Positions 11,731 to 23,712 of a stretch of 64,000 nucleotides of DNA are shown piece after piece. The stretch comes from Ceratobasidium sp. AG-K (taxonomy: Eukaryota; Basidiomycota; Agaricomycetes; Cantharellales; Ceratobasidiaceae): positions 5,208,001-5,272,000 of the forward strand of contig JAWNGF010000002.1 in the NCBI GenBank assembly GCA_037039685.1, given 5' to 3'. Under the pieces are notes generated by a model. That model did not search any database. It saw only the letters and a list, made by a program, of their open reading frames with translations, and was not told the origin of the DNA. Positions within the stretch are counted from its first letter, which is position 1, and the number at the start of each line of letters is the position of its first letter. Position numbers and translations under genes: made by a program.

Positions 11731-12450
11731 CTCGGTTGGACGTGCTATCTATACCTCGTGCTTTCTATCTCACTCTGATACTTGTGTACTCTTGTCATCC
11801 TATATCTTTGCATATGACTGTAGCCTGTGTGTGTTTGAATTGACTTTCCCCCCTTTTGCACGTGCATGCGTTAGATATGCTTATACCAAGAGATAATATA
11901 GCCACTTTCAGAACTCGTGTGGCATTGCATTCTGGTCATTGAATCACGTGTGTTGGTGCGACTACCCCTTTTTTTCATCATGCGCTGTCCCTGTTCATTT
12001 ATATGGAGCTGGGTATTCTCCGGAATTACTAGACGCTGAAACGTATGGTCCTCCCGCGTGACTCGTTGGATTGATTCCTCCAGTAGTTAGTCGCTGCAGA
12101 AAGATTCTCCTGGTTTGGCATTGGCATGCGAACAAGTACCAAGTTAGTAGGCGGCAACACTGGAACGTCCAAGAGGCTGAAAATCAGGCGCAATGCACGC
12201 TTAGTCATCGCTGATAGAGATATTCACGTGCAAGTGGAGAGCGGAAACACATGCTCCGCTCGGTGGTTTTGTCTTGCGTCCATCACCCACCTTGCTCGAC
12301 ATTTCTCGCTCCGGTGCCTGCGCTCTTCCTCCACCTGATCTTTCTCTCCGTTTGTTCCCTATCTCGCCAAGAGGCGAGAAAATCCCAATATCTTGTGTCT
12401 TATCCACTGGAACTTGAACTTGAACTTGAACTCGACCTCGACCTCGGCCC
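11731..12450. other. Intergenic with OPI1 leader
   Basis: 720 bp. From 12280 it becomes very CT-rich. At about 12410-12447 it contains a hexamer repeat (TTGAAC units then TCGACC units). A short frame starting at ATG 12251 crosses the OPI1 start codon in another frame. No independent gene is supported. Confidence 0.45.
12410..12447 (+). repeat. Hexanucleotide tandem repeat just before the OPI1 start
   Basis: About three GAACTT units run into CTCGAC-type units, ending a few bases before the ATG at 12451. In the frame opened at 12251 this reads as alternating Leu-Glu then Leu-Asp. Confidence 0.7.
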
Positions 12451-14539
12451 ATGTCTGCAGCTACAGCTCCCGCGCCTGTAGCAACGGGCCTGGCCGAATC
12501 TACAACAGCGGCTCGAATCATTGACGAAAATGACGCTGACGTGCTTATGGCCGTTAGGGCGCTTGGAGATATGAGGAGTCAGGGTACGGCGACCTCGTCG
12601 TCGCCCACGTCGTCCAGAAGTGATGCAGGTGTGTTGTTTATGCCACAGGTAGTGGGGTGCGTGGCGCTAACTTGTTTCACTTCAAGGGCCATCCACGCAG
12701 GCAACTCCAGCCTTATCTCGCTCCCAGACGATATCAAGCGACTCTGGAATAGCATCCGAGGGCGAGGCTGGGCTCTCTCAAGAAGAAGCTGCCAACGGGG
12801 ACTTCGTCTCTCGTGTATCGACGCTACCATTGGTTAACACCATGCTGAGTGCGTATTCACAGACCAAGGCCAGCTCCAGGATGGTCAAGGTAGGCTTACC
12901 CTGATCCCCATCGTGCGAGTACTGATAATCTTTTGTTCTATAAGTATGGTGCACAGATGGTCGAATCTTCGGTCAAGACAATCAGTAAACCCGTTATGGA
13001 CCGATTGCCCACGGCTCAGCTTGACGAATTCGCCTGTCGTCAATTGGATCGGGTGAGCGTGTAACGCATTGCATCACCACACGTTTATTCTGATGTGCTC
13101 ATCCTACATAGTTGGAACGATATGGACGTGTTGAAGGTCCTCGTGATGATAATGGAACGCCTGTTCATGCGGGCAGCAACACTCGCAGCCCAACCCCCCG
13201 ATCCCAGCCCACGCAAGAAACCGACTCGGGGCCCGCACGGGGGCGAAGTTTGGAACGCCGTTCGCCAAATAACGGCACGAGCGGTGCCACAATGAGATCC
13301 CCCACACCTTCTCCGCGTGATGATGCCCTACAAGCTCATCAACCAGGGTCTGGCCTGCCAACTGAATCTGACCGTCAAGTCGTGAGCAGAAGCCGATGGC
13401 AGGCCATGCTCCTAGAGGCAGGTGGGATTGGCGCTGCCCTCAGCGACGAGAGCATGAAGCGACTCAAGTACTGCCTTCAATGGCTGCAGGTGAGCGCAAT
13501 CTCCGTTGGGGGAGCGATACATCCGATAACATGTGATTTCTAGTATGCGACGAATCGGATCGATAGCCAAATTGCAGTATTACGCGAGTTTCTTGATTCG
13601 CTCCAACCTGGGGCTGGCTCGGGCGGCCCGCTCTTGCCTATGCATATGGATAGAGATGCACCCGTTTCCCCCGCCGCACTCGCACGGCTAAGTGCTGTTA
13701 AGCGAGACGTGGTAGCGACGATCAGGCAGGCTGTGGATATCGTGAGCCGTTATGCCGGTGGTGCTTTGCCAGAACCCGCCAGAGGAACGGTCCGCACAGT
13801 TTTGCTCCGTCTGCCGGAGCGATGGGCTACTGCTGGTCGGGACGGCGATAATGATGCACCCACCCACCGGCGAATTGTTTCTGGCTCCAGCGCTCGAGCA
13901 CCTTATCCACCCCGATCACATTCCGCGGCCGAATCGGGTGTGCACTCTGCCCGGCCCGGCCCACGGCCACCACCCACTGCCGGTACTGCTGCACAAGCTG
14001 CGCAGCGCGTCATGACCCTCGCTACCGAGAGCCTCGATATGATGCGGGGCGTCACTGGTGTGGTCAAGGACAGCCTCGATCGTGCCGAAGTTTGGGTTGA
14101 TCGCTTGCGCGTGGTCGGTCTTCAACGTGGCGAGCAAGATATTGACGAGCCAATGGGCCCCCCTCCTCCACCTGAGCCCTGGCAAACCATTCCCGGAACG
14201 CCTGCGCTCACTTCTGGGTCTGGATCCCCTCGATCAATGTCGATCGCTGCCCCACTTTCGCCCATGTCGTTCCCAAATTCGTTCAAGGATGCGCTTGTTC
14301 ATCCCCGCACACACCCAGCCTCTGTGTATTCATCTGTGCCATCGTCTGCCGCTCCATCTGCTGCTGGAAGCGATACCGAAACCGACGGTGACGATGATGT
14401 GATGAGTAGTGCTGGACAGGTGAGGAAGAAGCGCCGCAAAGCGGGAGGGCGCGATCCAAAACGACACAAGGACACTGTAATGGCGGACGCCAGCGATATT
14501 GTGCTGCCTCCGCTACAACTCAGTGATTCTCAAATCTAA
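12451..14539 (+). CDS. OPI1: Opi1-family regulator of phospholipid synthesis
   Basis: Five exons (12451-12628, 12687-12889, 12945-13052, 13112-13489, 13544-14539) give 620 residues. In yeast Opi1 represses inositol and phospholipid genes when released from the ER, where it binds phosphatidic acid. The conserved core spans exons 2-4: DFVSRVSTLPLVNTMLSAY, SSRMVKYGAQMVESSVKTIS, KPVMDRLPTAQLDEFACRQL, then RLKYCLQWLQYATNRID. The rest is Ser/Pro-rich, with SPTPRSQ-type phosphorylatable patches and a C-terminal basic run RKKRRKAGGR that may act as a nuclear signal. It is longer than yeast Opi1 (404 aa), mainly through disordered insertions. No FFAT motif was identified with confidence. Confidence 0.9.
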
Positions 14540-16002
14540 AAATTTATCCATAACCTCCGTTCCTTTTCTTTCCTATTCCTCTCTCTCAAAATCTCCGCAT
14601 CTACTCTTCTCGTTAGAAATCCTTCTCTTTGGCTGTGTTTAAATGCACGCACTCATACCAATCGTTTGTCTTTTTGTTCCTCTCTCGTATCTACTTCTCA
14701 GTCTATATGCGTTATACTTTTCATATCTTTTTGGGTTTGAATGTTGTTTGGCGCTCGTTGTAGGCGCTTGGCGGCCTTGTATCGAATAGATCTAGTTTTA
14801 GTCTAGTAGTTTGCAAACATACAGCCCTGGTTATAGTCACGAGTTTCTCAAATGCGTCACTCGTGGGGTTGACGCATGGTGTCGACTTCATCCTGGTGCC
14901 AATGAACTCTTCGACAAAATAACACTATTCTAGCTGGGGCTTAACTCATTTAACAGTATTTATGATCCAGGGATGAACTAATACAGTTTAGGAGGACGCG
15001 AGTACCCCCCAGTGCTAGCACGAGATGATGATCGGCCAACAAAGCAATTATTTGATTCGTGTATGCATTTCCCGGGAGAAGCCACACCTATTAGTCGTTC
15101 AAACAGGCTCGTGAACGCTATGGGATAGCGGACAGTGGTATGCGTACAACTGGCCGGAACGATCCAGAACTTCTGCGACTAGCACGTTTCTGTTAAGCTA
15201 ACTTACTTGTGTCCGAATACTCGACCTGTAGCGCAACTTAGCGCAGAACGAATATAGCGGTTTAGAGCTCAGACATTCATCGCATATAACCGCTTTATTC
15301 CCCGAAAAACAACACAAGAACTATGATGGACACGCCTCTCGCCTATCTCTTGCCCTAACAACGACATCTCGCGACGGTCTCAATATTTTGCATACTATTG
15401 CTGGAAGTGCACGACTACCAAACTCGCATACATATACACCCAGCTCCAGATCCGTGCAACCCATGTCGGCTAGGGACTGAGTACCAAAGATGGGCATTAT
15501 AAATTGGATGGTTGACTCTGGTAATCATGTTCACCTAAAGGCTGTGGCTTTAGTCAATTGAATCACAAATAGCGGAGAGCTTTGTAAGAGCGATAGGCGC
15601 CGGCGTCTCCCAGATCTCGAATTTATCACATGGATCGCTCTTCGGGAGCGGCATCTGGCAATGAGTCCAAGCGTAAAACTGACTACTAGGTGAAGTAGTT
15701 AGCTCTAGTGCATCCGGTATCGGCCAAGTTGCTCCGGCGGGCTCGGCTCGACGTTCACAGTGCATGTAGTGTCCAGACGCTGACGAGGCTGATTGAAATG
15801 TCAGGGACCGGAAGCAAAGGCGGGGCCTGTGTCCCGACTAAATCAAGGTAAGCCAAAACCTCCCACGAATTCATAAGCGACCACCTGCTCATGGCTCACT
15901 CTCGTCTCATCTCGCTCTATAAATCCTGCACCGGTGACCGGCATCCCGTGCGAACTCCGTACTCAACCACATCCACCTCGCTGTCCTCTGTCTGCTAACC
16001 CA
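14540..16002. other. Large intergenic region
   Basis: 1,463 bp, the longest gene-free stretch up to this point. The first 300 bp are T-rich and fit the OPI1 3' UTR. Beyond that I see no coding frame with a recognisable motif, no clear inverted repeat and no tRNA-like arms. The last 100 bp carry the RIB3 TATA element. Confidence 0.4.
15918..15923 (+). promoter_or_regulatory. TATA box of RIB3
   Basis: TATAAA lies 80 bp upstream of the RIB3 ATG, followed by a C-rich leader. Confidence 0.5.
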
Positions 16003-16872
16003 ATGGCTCCCATCGCTATCAGCACTTCTCCGCAACTTCAGTCCTCTATCCCTCTCAAGAAGGCTACTGTAATGGAAGAGCCTGCATTCAAGTTTGACTC
16101 TATGGAGGATGCGTTGGCGGCGTTTGCTCGAGGGGAGTTCATCGTGGTGATGGACGATGAGGATCGGGAAAATGAAGGAGATCTAATTGCCGCGGCGAGC
16201 ACGATTACAACGGAGAAAATGGCATGGTTTATAAAACATACCAGGTACGGACCAGCCGATTCGCCGCAATATAAATGTTCACAATATTTCTAGCGGTTAT
16301 ATATGTATCTCACTCCCTTCTGAACGCTTGGAGGAACTCAATATTCCAATGATGGTTCCAAACAACACGGAGAAACACAAAACGGCCTACACTGTTACCG
16401 TAGACTATAAGATTGGTATATTTTCAAAGCCAGGATCGTAGTTCTGAGCTCCTGGCTGACTGCGGGTAAATTTAGGTACCACCACAGGCATCTCTGCTCA
16501 CGACCGTGCATTGACTGCGCGAAAACTGGTCGATAACCAGGTCCGGCCGGAAGATTTCTCACGACCAGGGCATATGGTTCCCCTGCGAGCTCGGCCGGGT
16601 GGGGTTTTGACTCGCAAGGGGCACACTGAATCAGCAATTGGTTGGTTACATTTCCGTTGGTGTGGGTGTCATTTGTAATAACTTGTGTTTTTTTAGATAT
16701 GTGCAACTTGACTGGCCTTCCAGCTGGGGGCCTCCTGTGTGAACTTGTCAACGACGATGAACAAGGCAGCATGGCACGGCGCGATGACTGTCGGGCATTC
16801 GCCAACCGATGGGGCCTGAAAATGATCAGCGTTGAGATGATCGCCAAGTGGCGAAGCGAGCATGGGTGTTGA
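16003..16872 (+). CDS. RIB3: 3,4-dihydroxy-2-butanone-4-phosphate synthase
   Basis: Four exons (16003-16244, 16294-16415, 16476-16640, 16697-16872) give 234 residues, the usual size of monofunctional fungal RIB3. It converts ribulose 5-phosphate to the four-carbon unit of riboflavin, with loss of formate. Diagnostic motifs are the acidic loop [14 protein letters not shown] near residue 50 (Mg-binding and catalytic Glu/Asp), [32 protein letters not shown] and the metal-ligand His in [12 protein letters not shown]. There is no fused GTP cyclohydrolase II domain, unlike many bacterial RibBA proteins. All junctions preserve frame. Confidence 0.95.
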
Positions 16873-17291
16873 TTAATCTTCCCGTTCTAGGGCTCGGTGC
16901 CCAGGACGTAAATTACATTTGGGCGATTTTGGCATGGGATCTTGTTTACTACACATATAATTACAATTGGACTCCCCCAATTACTGTAGCCGGAACTTCG
17001 TTAGGTGATGGGTTACCGCTCTAATTGTGTGCATATGCGATGCGTTTGAGTGCTTGAGCAAACGCATCCCGTATGCAGTTGCGATTACAAACTATGATCA
17101 TATCTTGATCTTTGAGTGTGCACGTGGGTGTTACCTCCACTTTACCTCCACATTGTCGTCAATGGCGTAGGCGATTAGATTCCGGGGGGCTGCGATCGAG
17201 TGGTGCGCATATATAAGGCCATCTAGTCATACGATGTACGCGTCAGCCATCTCCCCCTCGGTATTCTTCCAACGAAACACTCGAATCAAAT
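16873..17291. other. Intergenic with promoter of the aldo-keto reductase
   Basis: 419 bp. It contains an E-box CACGTG near 17122, a direct repeat of TTACCTCCAC just after it, and the TATA box annotated separately. No gene seen. Confidence 0.4.
17210..17216 (+). promoter_or_regulatory. TATA box of the aldo-keto reductase gene
   Basis: TATATAA, followed by AGG, lies 82 bp upstream of the ATG at 17292. Confidence 0.5.
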
Positions 17292-18944
17292 ATGGTTGTC
17301 AAAAACTCAGAGGTCAAGATGGAATATGAGTAGGTATTGTCTTGACACCGCATTTAATCCTCTTGATTCATTCCTGCTTGATTATAGCCCCAAGAATATG
17401 CAGTTTCGCCGCCTTGGTTCGTCTGGGTTGCGCGTTCCAGTTTTCTCCCTTGGTGGGTGGCTCACCTTCGGAGGGACTGTAAAAGGAGATCCAGTCAAGG
17501 AGATCGTGAAGACTGCCTTTGAGAGTGGTAAATAATCCATACTTGTGAGAGAGAGAACTATAATCTTATCGCCCCTGTTGCCAGGAATCAACATGATAGA
17601 TCTGGCGGAGACATATGCGAATGGAGAGAGCGAACGAGAGATGTGCGTACCCCAATACCAACAATCTATTTATATTTCTTATCATTTCTACAGTGGCCGC
17701 GTTATTGAGGAACTTGGGATGCGTCGCTCTGACCTTATCCTCACAGGCAAAATTTTTTTCGGTGTAGGTCGCATAGGACCTAACGACCGTGGTCTCTCGC
17801 GAAAACAGTGAGCATACTTGAGAGTGCTTATAGTAAGTGGGCTCATACATTTTGCAGCATCATTGAAGGTGTCAACGAGACACTCGAACGACTCCGTACT
17901 GATTATGTCGACATTATATTTGCACATCGGCCCGACCCGACCGTCCCCATGGAGGAAGTTGTTCGTGCTTTCAACCACGTAATTGACACTGGCAAGGCAT
18001 TTTATTGGGGTATATCTCTTCTATAGCAGGCCAAGACGTCTACTGAGTGCTATCTATTCAGGGACCTCCGAATGGAGTGCGCGTCAAGTAGAGGAGGCGT
18101 ACCATGTTGCTTCCAAACTTCATCTCATCCCTCCGATCAGCGAGCAAGTTCAATATCAGTGCGTATATCCAGGCGTAAATTTCGATTGATAACTGATGTG
18201 TGTGTCCAGCTGCCTGCACCGCCAACGCTTCGAGTCCGAGTACAAGTAAGTTATAAATGGAAGGTTATTACTTCAATCACAAATACATCGTTTACAGATA
18301 TCTGTACGAGAAGTACGGATACGGAACCACCATTTGGAGTGCCCTCGCAAGTGGATTGCTTACTGGCAAATATAATAATGGTATCCCTAAAGGCAGCCGG
18401 TTTGACACAAACCCCGAGTTCTTCAAGAACACTGTCGAGAGCCTGAGTCAGGAAGAGCAAGTGTCTCCATTTATTCCAATGGCACTCTTTGCTGACAGTG
18501 GAGCGTTTAGTGGCCAGAAGAAGATCGAAAAGGTTAAGGAACTGACTGCCTTCGCAGAAAAGGGTGAGCCTGCGCGACAAGCCAACCTGTCGATGCTCCT
18601 CTCACACGCATTTATGTCGTAGAACTCGGTTGTTCGGTCGCCAACCTGGCTTTGGCATGGGCTGCGTCGCACCCTAACGTTAGTGTTTTCCCAAATCTTG
18701 AATGACTCGTCATCTAACCATACACGACAGGCATCTACGGTTATTCTCGGGGCGACTAAGCCAGAGCAGATTCACGACAACCTCAAGGCGCTAGACATTA
18801 TCAAGAAGATTACCCCTGAGGTTTGTATACGCCATCAACACCATCCATACCCATAAGCTCATCCGCCTCTCTTAGGTCCGCGAAAAAATCAATAAGATCC
18901 TCGACAATGATCCCACTCCCGAGCCTAACCTACGGCCTCTATGA
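17292..18944 (+). CDS. Aldo-keto reductase, Kv-channel beta-subunit type
   Basis: About ten short exons give roughly 340 residues. NADPH-dependent aldo-keto reductases of this group are related to the beta subunits of voltage-gated K+ channels; fungal members are soluble oxidoreductases of uncertain substrate. The (beta/alpha)8 catalytic tetrad is present: Asp and Tyr in [14 protein letters not shown], Lys in LILTGKIFF and His in [13 protein letters not shown]. Later blocks are [35 protein letters not shown] and the cofactor end [17 protein letters not shown]. The stretch around 18464-18507 is read either as a weak-donor intron or as an in-frame insertion; a donor at 18464 gives the better match to the family. 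A truncated copy lies 0.8 kb downstream. Confidence 0.9.
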
Positions 18945-19735
18945 GTGGCGTGAAGCTTAAAATCGATGTAATAATTAGCAAAATTAATTCATGAAATGGA
19001 TTGCGTTGAATTATGTGCGCTCGCCAGGATGATAGACTCCGCCAGTGGTTGGTCGATTGTGCCACCCCCATGTGATGCGACTGGCACCGTAGAGGGAAGT
19101 GGATTAAGGGGGACTTTCGTTCAAAGGGTTATGTTGGCTGGTGATATCGCTTGACCGGAGTCCGGGTGCACTTGGTCCCCTGGTGCTTGACCGATTGCCC
19201 CTTGATGCCATCCTTGGGATCACGAATGGGAATGTAGTTGCGTGGAGGGCAAGGTCCAGGTTTTTCGTCAGGGATGTTGTGACGACCCTCGCAAACTCGT
19301 TCAGATTCAGATTTGTGACTGAGCGTCTGGTTGGATCCGACGGTGGTGAAGGTGGCTGGCGAGGTCGAAGCGACGGTCATGTGACCGCATACACGCCACT
19401 TCGGTTTAGCTGATCCTTGTGGAGACCCGCCTCGTAATGAAGTCATTTATTCACTTGGAGGGTACAGGGAACGGATGTATTACTGAGTAAGAAAAGGAAA
19501 ACAACTCATTAAATAGCGTGGTGGTTGCGACGATGATAATGTGGAGTAAGCCTATATTGCCCGCGGCTAGCTAAATACAGATGCAAGTGCTTAGAACGGT
19601 TGAAAAAACAATGTATGACAAATCAATAAGCATAAGTAACCACTTAGCCACTCGCATGCATGCCGCTAGGGAAATCACTAGTAAAACTGTGTTTAGCGGT
19701 TGGCTGTATTTATTTTACAATCCGAACGCGAAAGG
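18945..19735. other. Intergenic between the aldo-keto reductase and its broken copy
   Basis: 791 bp with no supported gene. I found no remnant of the missing 5' two thirds of the duplicated reductase here, and no transposon end was evident. Confidence 0.4.
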
Positions 19736-20318
19736 ATCCTGACTGGCAAGTACAACGACGGCATGCCCGAGGGCAGTCGGTTTGCAGTAAACGCCGACTT
19801 TTTCAAAACGAGGATTGAGGGGCTGTCACAGGAAGAGTCAGTCTAAAGTTTCCCCTGGCTGTGGACAAAACCAACAGGTTTAATTCAGAGGAAAGAAGAG
19901 CATCGTCAAAGTAAAAGAGCTGACCAAGTTTGTCGAGACCGGTGAGCCGAAGATCTTAGGCCTGTTTCAGAGGGAACTGAACGATGCATGGATAGAACTA
20001 GGGTGTTCTGTTACTACACTGGCAATTGCCTGGGCTGCATCCCATTCCAATGTGAGCACTGTATGCTATTGGGATTAGCTGCAGTATTCACGGCTTCCTA
20101 CAGGCCTCCACCGTCATCCTTGGTGCTTCAAACCCAGAATAGCTAACAGAAAACCTCAAGGCCCTCGACATTTTGAAGAAGATCACGCCAGAGGTATGTT
20201 GGGATGCGCCGTAGCGTCCAACGATACTCAATTACCGTTACCAACTCAGGTCCGGGAGAAAATAGATAAAATACTCGACAACAGCCCGACCCCGGAGCCC
20301 AACCTTCGCCCATTGTAA
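19736..20318 (+). pseudogene. 5'-truncated, stop-interrupted copy of the aldo-keto reductase
   Basis: Homology to the upstream reductase starts abruptly at [16 protein letters not shown] and runs to the same C-terminus ([19 protein letters not shown] then TAA at 20316). The N-terminal two thirds, including the catalytic Asp, Tyr, Lys and His, are missing. The conserved PEQ codon is now PE followed by TAG at 20140-20142, a single CAG to TAG change. Intron positions and splice sites match the parent, so this was a DNA-level duplication and not a retrocopy. No promoter or start codon is apparent. Confidence 0.85.
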
Positions 20319-20431
20319 ATCACACGAAGCTAAGTTTAGTATGAATCAGAGAATTTTAACGCCGAATTACGCATACATGGTTTAGTCGTTAATACAATAC
20401 AAAGCTATCAGGCAAGGATATCTAAGAGTGT

Positions 20432-21484
20432 CTATTCCAAGTCAAAGACGAGGACCTCGGCATCACGGTCACCAGTGTTCTCGATCTCGATCTTCTCCTC
20501 GCCCGCGGCCTCAGCGAAGGAGCCGTCTCCCTCCCGAAGTTCGAGACCACCGTTGAGCTTGACCGTGGCTCCGTTGGCTTGCTTGTGGTTGTATCTGTTC
20601 AACCCGATCAGGGACAAGTCATATGAGATTAGGGACATCGACTTACCCAGAAGTCTGGATGAGATGCACAAATGCCTTGCGGGCAGATTTTCCACTCCCA
20701 GGCGCAGGGAAGGTGTGAGTCACGGCCTTGCCAGGTGAAAGAATTCCCGCATAGACCGACAGCTGAGCATGCACAGGGGTGGGGCCCTCGGCCTCACGCT
20801 CGTCCTTGACATCGGGCGCATCGATCGGTGCAACGACCTTGAGCAGAGTATCCCGCTTCTGGGCGTCGGTAAAGTGGCGGGTGTAGTACGCAGGGGTGAG
20901 ACGGTTCTTGTTGGGCAACAACCAGATTTGCAAAAAGTGGACTTGCTCCTTGTTGTTACGGTTGTACTCGGAGTGGCGAATGCCAGTGCCGGCACTAGTC
21001 ATTTGAACGTCGCCGCGCTTCATGATTTCAGTATTTCCCATGCTGTCCTTGCTGCAAAGAGACGGGATGTGAGATTCTAGCTCAGAGGTGGCGTAGGTGG
21101 CAAACGTACTGTTCAAGTTCGCCAGACACGATGTATGAGAAGATTTCCATTTCGCGGTGCGGGTGGGTGCCAAAGCCTTCACCGGGCTCGACGCGGTCCT
21201 CGTTGATGACGCGAAGCGAGCCATATCCTTCGTACTTGGGGTCATAGTACCTGTATCGTACGGTCAGTTGTCTGAACCTCGGAGCCACGGCTTGCAAGTA
21301 CTCACATGGCGAATGAGAAGGTATGGAAAGTCTTGAGCCAGCCTGATACGAACCAAAAACGTCATAAAATGGCTCTTGGGTGTCAACGAGGCGACTTACC
21401 GTGGTCAGCATGGCCGCGGTTGTGAGAAAGACGAGGGGTGAGGCGGACCTCGGGGTGGAGAGGCGAGAGCGTCGTAGAGGCCAT
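20432..21484 (-). CDS. Pirin-family cupin protein
   Basis: Starts at the ATG 21482-21484 and ends at TAG 20432-20434, with four short introns and about 295 residues. Pirins are two-domain cupins that bind Fe; some members cleave quercetin and others are transcriptional cofactors. The N-terminal cupin has the metal-binding set GFGTHPHREMEIFSYIVSGE followed by LEHKDSMGN, giving the expected His, His, His and Glu. HADHGWLKTFHTFSFA is the other family signature. The C-terminal cupin is present (VHLIQTSGYNHKQANGA). A minus-strand TATA element lies 106 bp upstream of the start. The substrate is unknown. Confidence 0.9.
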
Positions 21485-22084
21485 TTTTATCTGTGCTGGG
21501 CTGACTGGGTGGTGGTGGGTAAGTTGAGAGATGGTGCGTCCAAGAGAGAAGGGCATGCTGAATCTTCAGAGAGCGCTCGGTGTCGGGTCTTTTATACCAG
21601 TCCGGACGAGCGAATGGAAGGTGCGGAGAAAGTACTGGCAGGATCGAGGCCTCGCTACTAGGTCGGCTGCTGACAGATTTGTGAAGGGCTCCGTACCAGA
21701 TTGTTCGAAACAATACGAGGCGCATGAGTCGGCCCTTTTGTAAATTTGATTAGCGTGGGAGTTGGGTGTCCATATGCGGCGAGGTCGTCGTTGAGCCGAG
21801 CGGCATATTGAATTCTTTGGTCGTTGCTGCCTCAGCTGCGTTCAAACTCACACGCGGAACCTGGGTGTGCGGCGCAGATCAGGAGTTAGGCGATTACTTG
21901 GAAGCACAAATGATGACTGAGACCAGGAATGGATTACCATAAAGGGAAAAACACAGCCAGCGCTAACCGAGTTGGTCTCTGTCAGCGCTTGACCCGCAAT
22001 TTAGAATATGATCCGGTGCGATCTCGCTGGTGGCGAGAATGAACGAATGCCAAGAAGGTGTATGCGCCATACACATTGCATGTA
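21485..22084. other. Intergenic: pirin promoter and methyltransferase 3' side
   Basis: 600 bp with no supported gene apart from the pirin promoter. Both flanking genes run on the minus strand. Confidence 0.4.
21590..21596 (-). promoter_or_regulatory. TATA box of the pirin gene
   Basis: TATAAAA on the minus strand, 106 bp upstream of the pirin ATG. Confidence 0.5.
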
Positions 22085-23198
22085 TTACGTCTTCCAACCC
22101 ACCCAGGCCACAAAGTGAGGATTCAACAGACCATCTGATAGTCGCCACACCTGAAACCCCCCGCTCTCGGATGATTTTCCGCCAGCGGGCCGCCATTCCA
22201 ACCATTCTTTCAGAAACTCCCGAACCACGTCCTCATCTCGCAACTCGATAACCACCAACACCGGCGCATCAAACGTCGCCAACACTCTCACCAGCGGCCG
22301 AACGAGTGCGGTATTGTATATACAATCAACACACAAGACCAGATCCGCGGTGAACTTGGGTAGAATTGACCACGTCCAGTCGAGTGGCTCGACGGAGACT
22401 TGGTCGGACTTGGTGTTTTTGCGCAGGAGCGGAACGAGCTCTGGAAGGTCGGTCAGGGTGATGCGCCCGTTGTTTGACAGTAACGGGAGTAGAGCACATC
22501 CGAGTATGCCTGTGCCACTGCCAAGCTCAATTATGCGAGCATTTGCGAGGCGAGTGGAATCGAAAAGGGGAGTATGTGGTAGAAGGGGTGGGAAATAATG
22601 TTGTTGGAGAAGTAGTCGAGCTAAATGAACGCTTGATCGAGGCTTAGCAGAGACCGGGTACTATTGGCGTCAGGGTTGGACGTCGCCGCAGCTCACCTGG
22701 CTCGCCAAACAACGCTGCCTACGGCACGGAATAAATACCAATGTTTTAGAATTATGGTGATCGCTTACCAGTGTCACCTTTCCGACTTCGCAGACCAGTG
22801 ACGTCTTGAGATACTTCAATTTCAATTACTTTTTCAGCCTTGGAGTTTCGTACTTGCGTCTTCTTTCGACGGGCTCGGCCTCTCGATGTGGGGTGCGTCG
22901 CATCTGCGTCGGTATTCAAAGGCGGGGCAAGTGTAAAACTCAAGGACAGTGTGCCAGCGCGCGAGTCGACCGAACCGAGTCCTTGTATGCCGTCCTCATC
23001 CTTGTTCTCAAGCGGTCGACTGTAGAGCAAGAAAACCTAGTGGGCCTTAGATATAACCAAGCTGGGCTATTCTGGGTATACCTCTTCATCGGCATCCGTG
23101 ACATGGGAGGAATTGTGTGGCAGGATGACAAGGTCGCCGGGAATCCGAGGCCGCTCGGCATCATCTATAGCGCATTCCTGGTCGCCGCTTGCCGACAT
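22085..23198 (-). CDS. METTL21-type protein-lysine methyltransferase
   Basis: Start ATG at 23196-23198, stop TAA at 22085-22087, with three introns. This family (Methyltransf_16) uses S-adenosylmethionine to methylate Lys on partners such as chaperones, VCP or elongation factors. A roughly 100-residue charged N-terminal region with a basic patch (RGRARRKKTQ) precedes the catalytic part: GSVVWRAS with the Trp of the family's first block, then HLARLLLQQHYFP, the SAM loop IIELGSGTGILGCALL, DLPELVPLLRKN, EPLDWTW and the DxxY box VLCVDCIYNTALV. The acceptor before HLARLL was chosen because it alone joins the blocks in frame without the intervening TAG. The substrate cannot be told from sequence. 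Confidence 0.85.
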
Positions 23199-23712
23199 GC
23201 TGTGCGTCGGACTCGTGTGATTGTTATGGTGCTGCTAAGGAAACCATTGGTTAGGGTTACGTAGGGCAATAGATTCCATACCGGTGCAAACGTTATAATT
23301 AGTAACTTCGGCTAGTCCAATATTAGCTTCAAGTCAAGGCAATTGTGGGAAGTAGTTGCATTTGGGACCAGACAGCCAGCTTTGTCCTGCTGCGGGAGGC
23401 TGGAATATGCTCAAAGGTATTTCAGTCGCAATACTGCGGGAACGGCAAACACAGCAATGGAAGAAGTCGAGGTTCGCATAGCGTCAGTGACATCGTTAGA
23501 TTACGTTGGTAGACAAAATTATTGTAATGGAAGCTTACAAGTTGTAATGCGGGATTAGGCTTACCGCATCCTGGGTCTCGGCTGCGGAGCTGTGCCAAGC
23601 GCGCCCAAACTCCTAATTCCCAGAACTCCACCACAACGTCACTCGCTTGGCTTTCCTATAACTACCTTCTTTGCTGGACAAAGTCATCGTCTCACTCTCT
23701 CATACCCTCACA
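23199..23712. other. Divergent intergenic region
   Basis: 514 bp between the methyltransferase (-) and the aspartic protease (+). Both promoters must lie here. No distinct TATA element or repeat stands out. Confidence 0.4.

Noticed and set aside
14540..16002. Possible RNA gene or mobile element in the large gap
   Set aside because: No tRNA-like B box, no paired arms of useful length and no repeat ends were found by eye.
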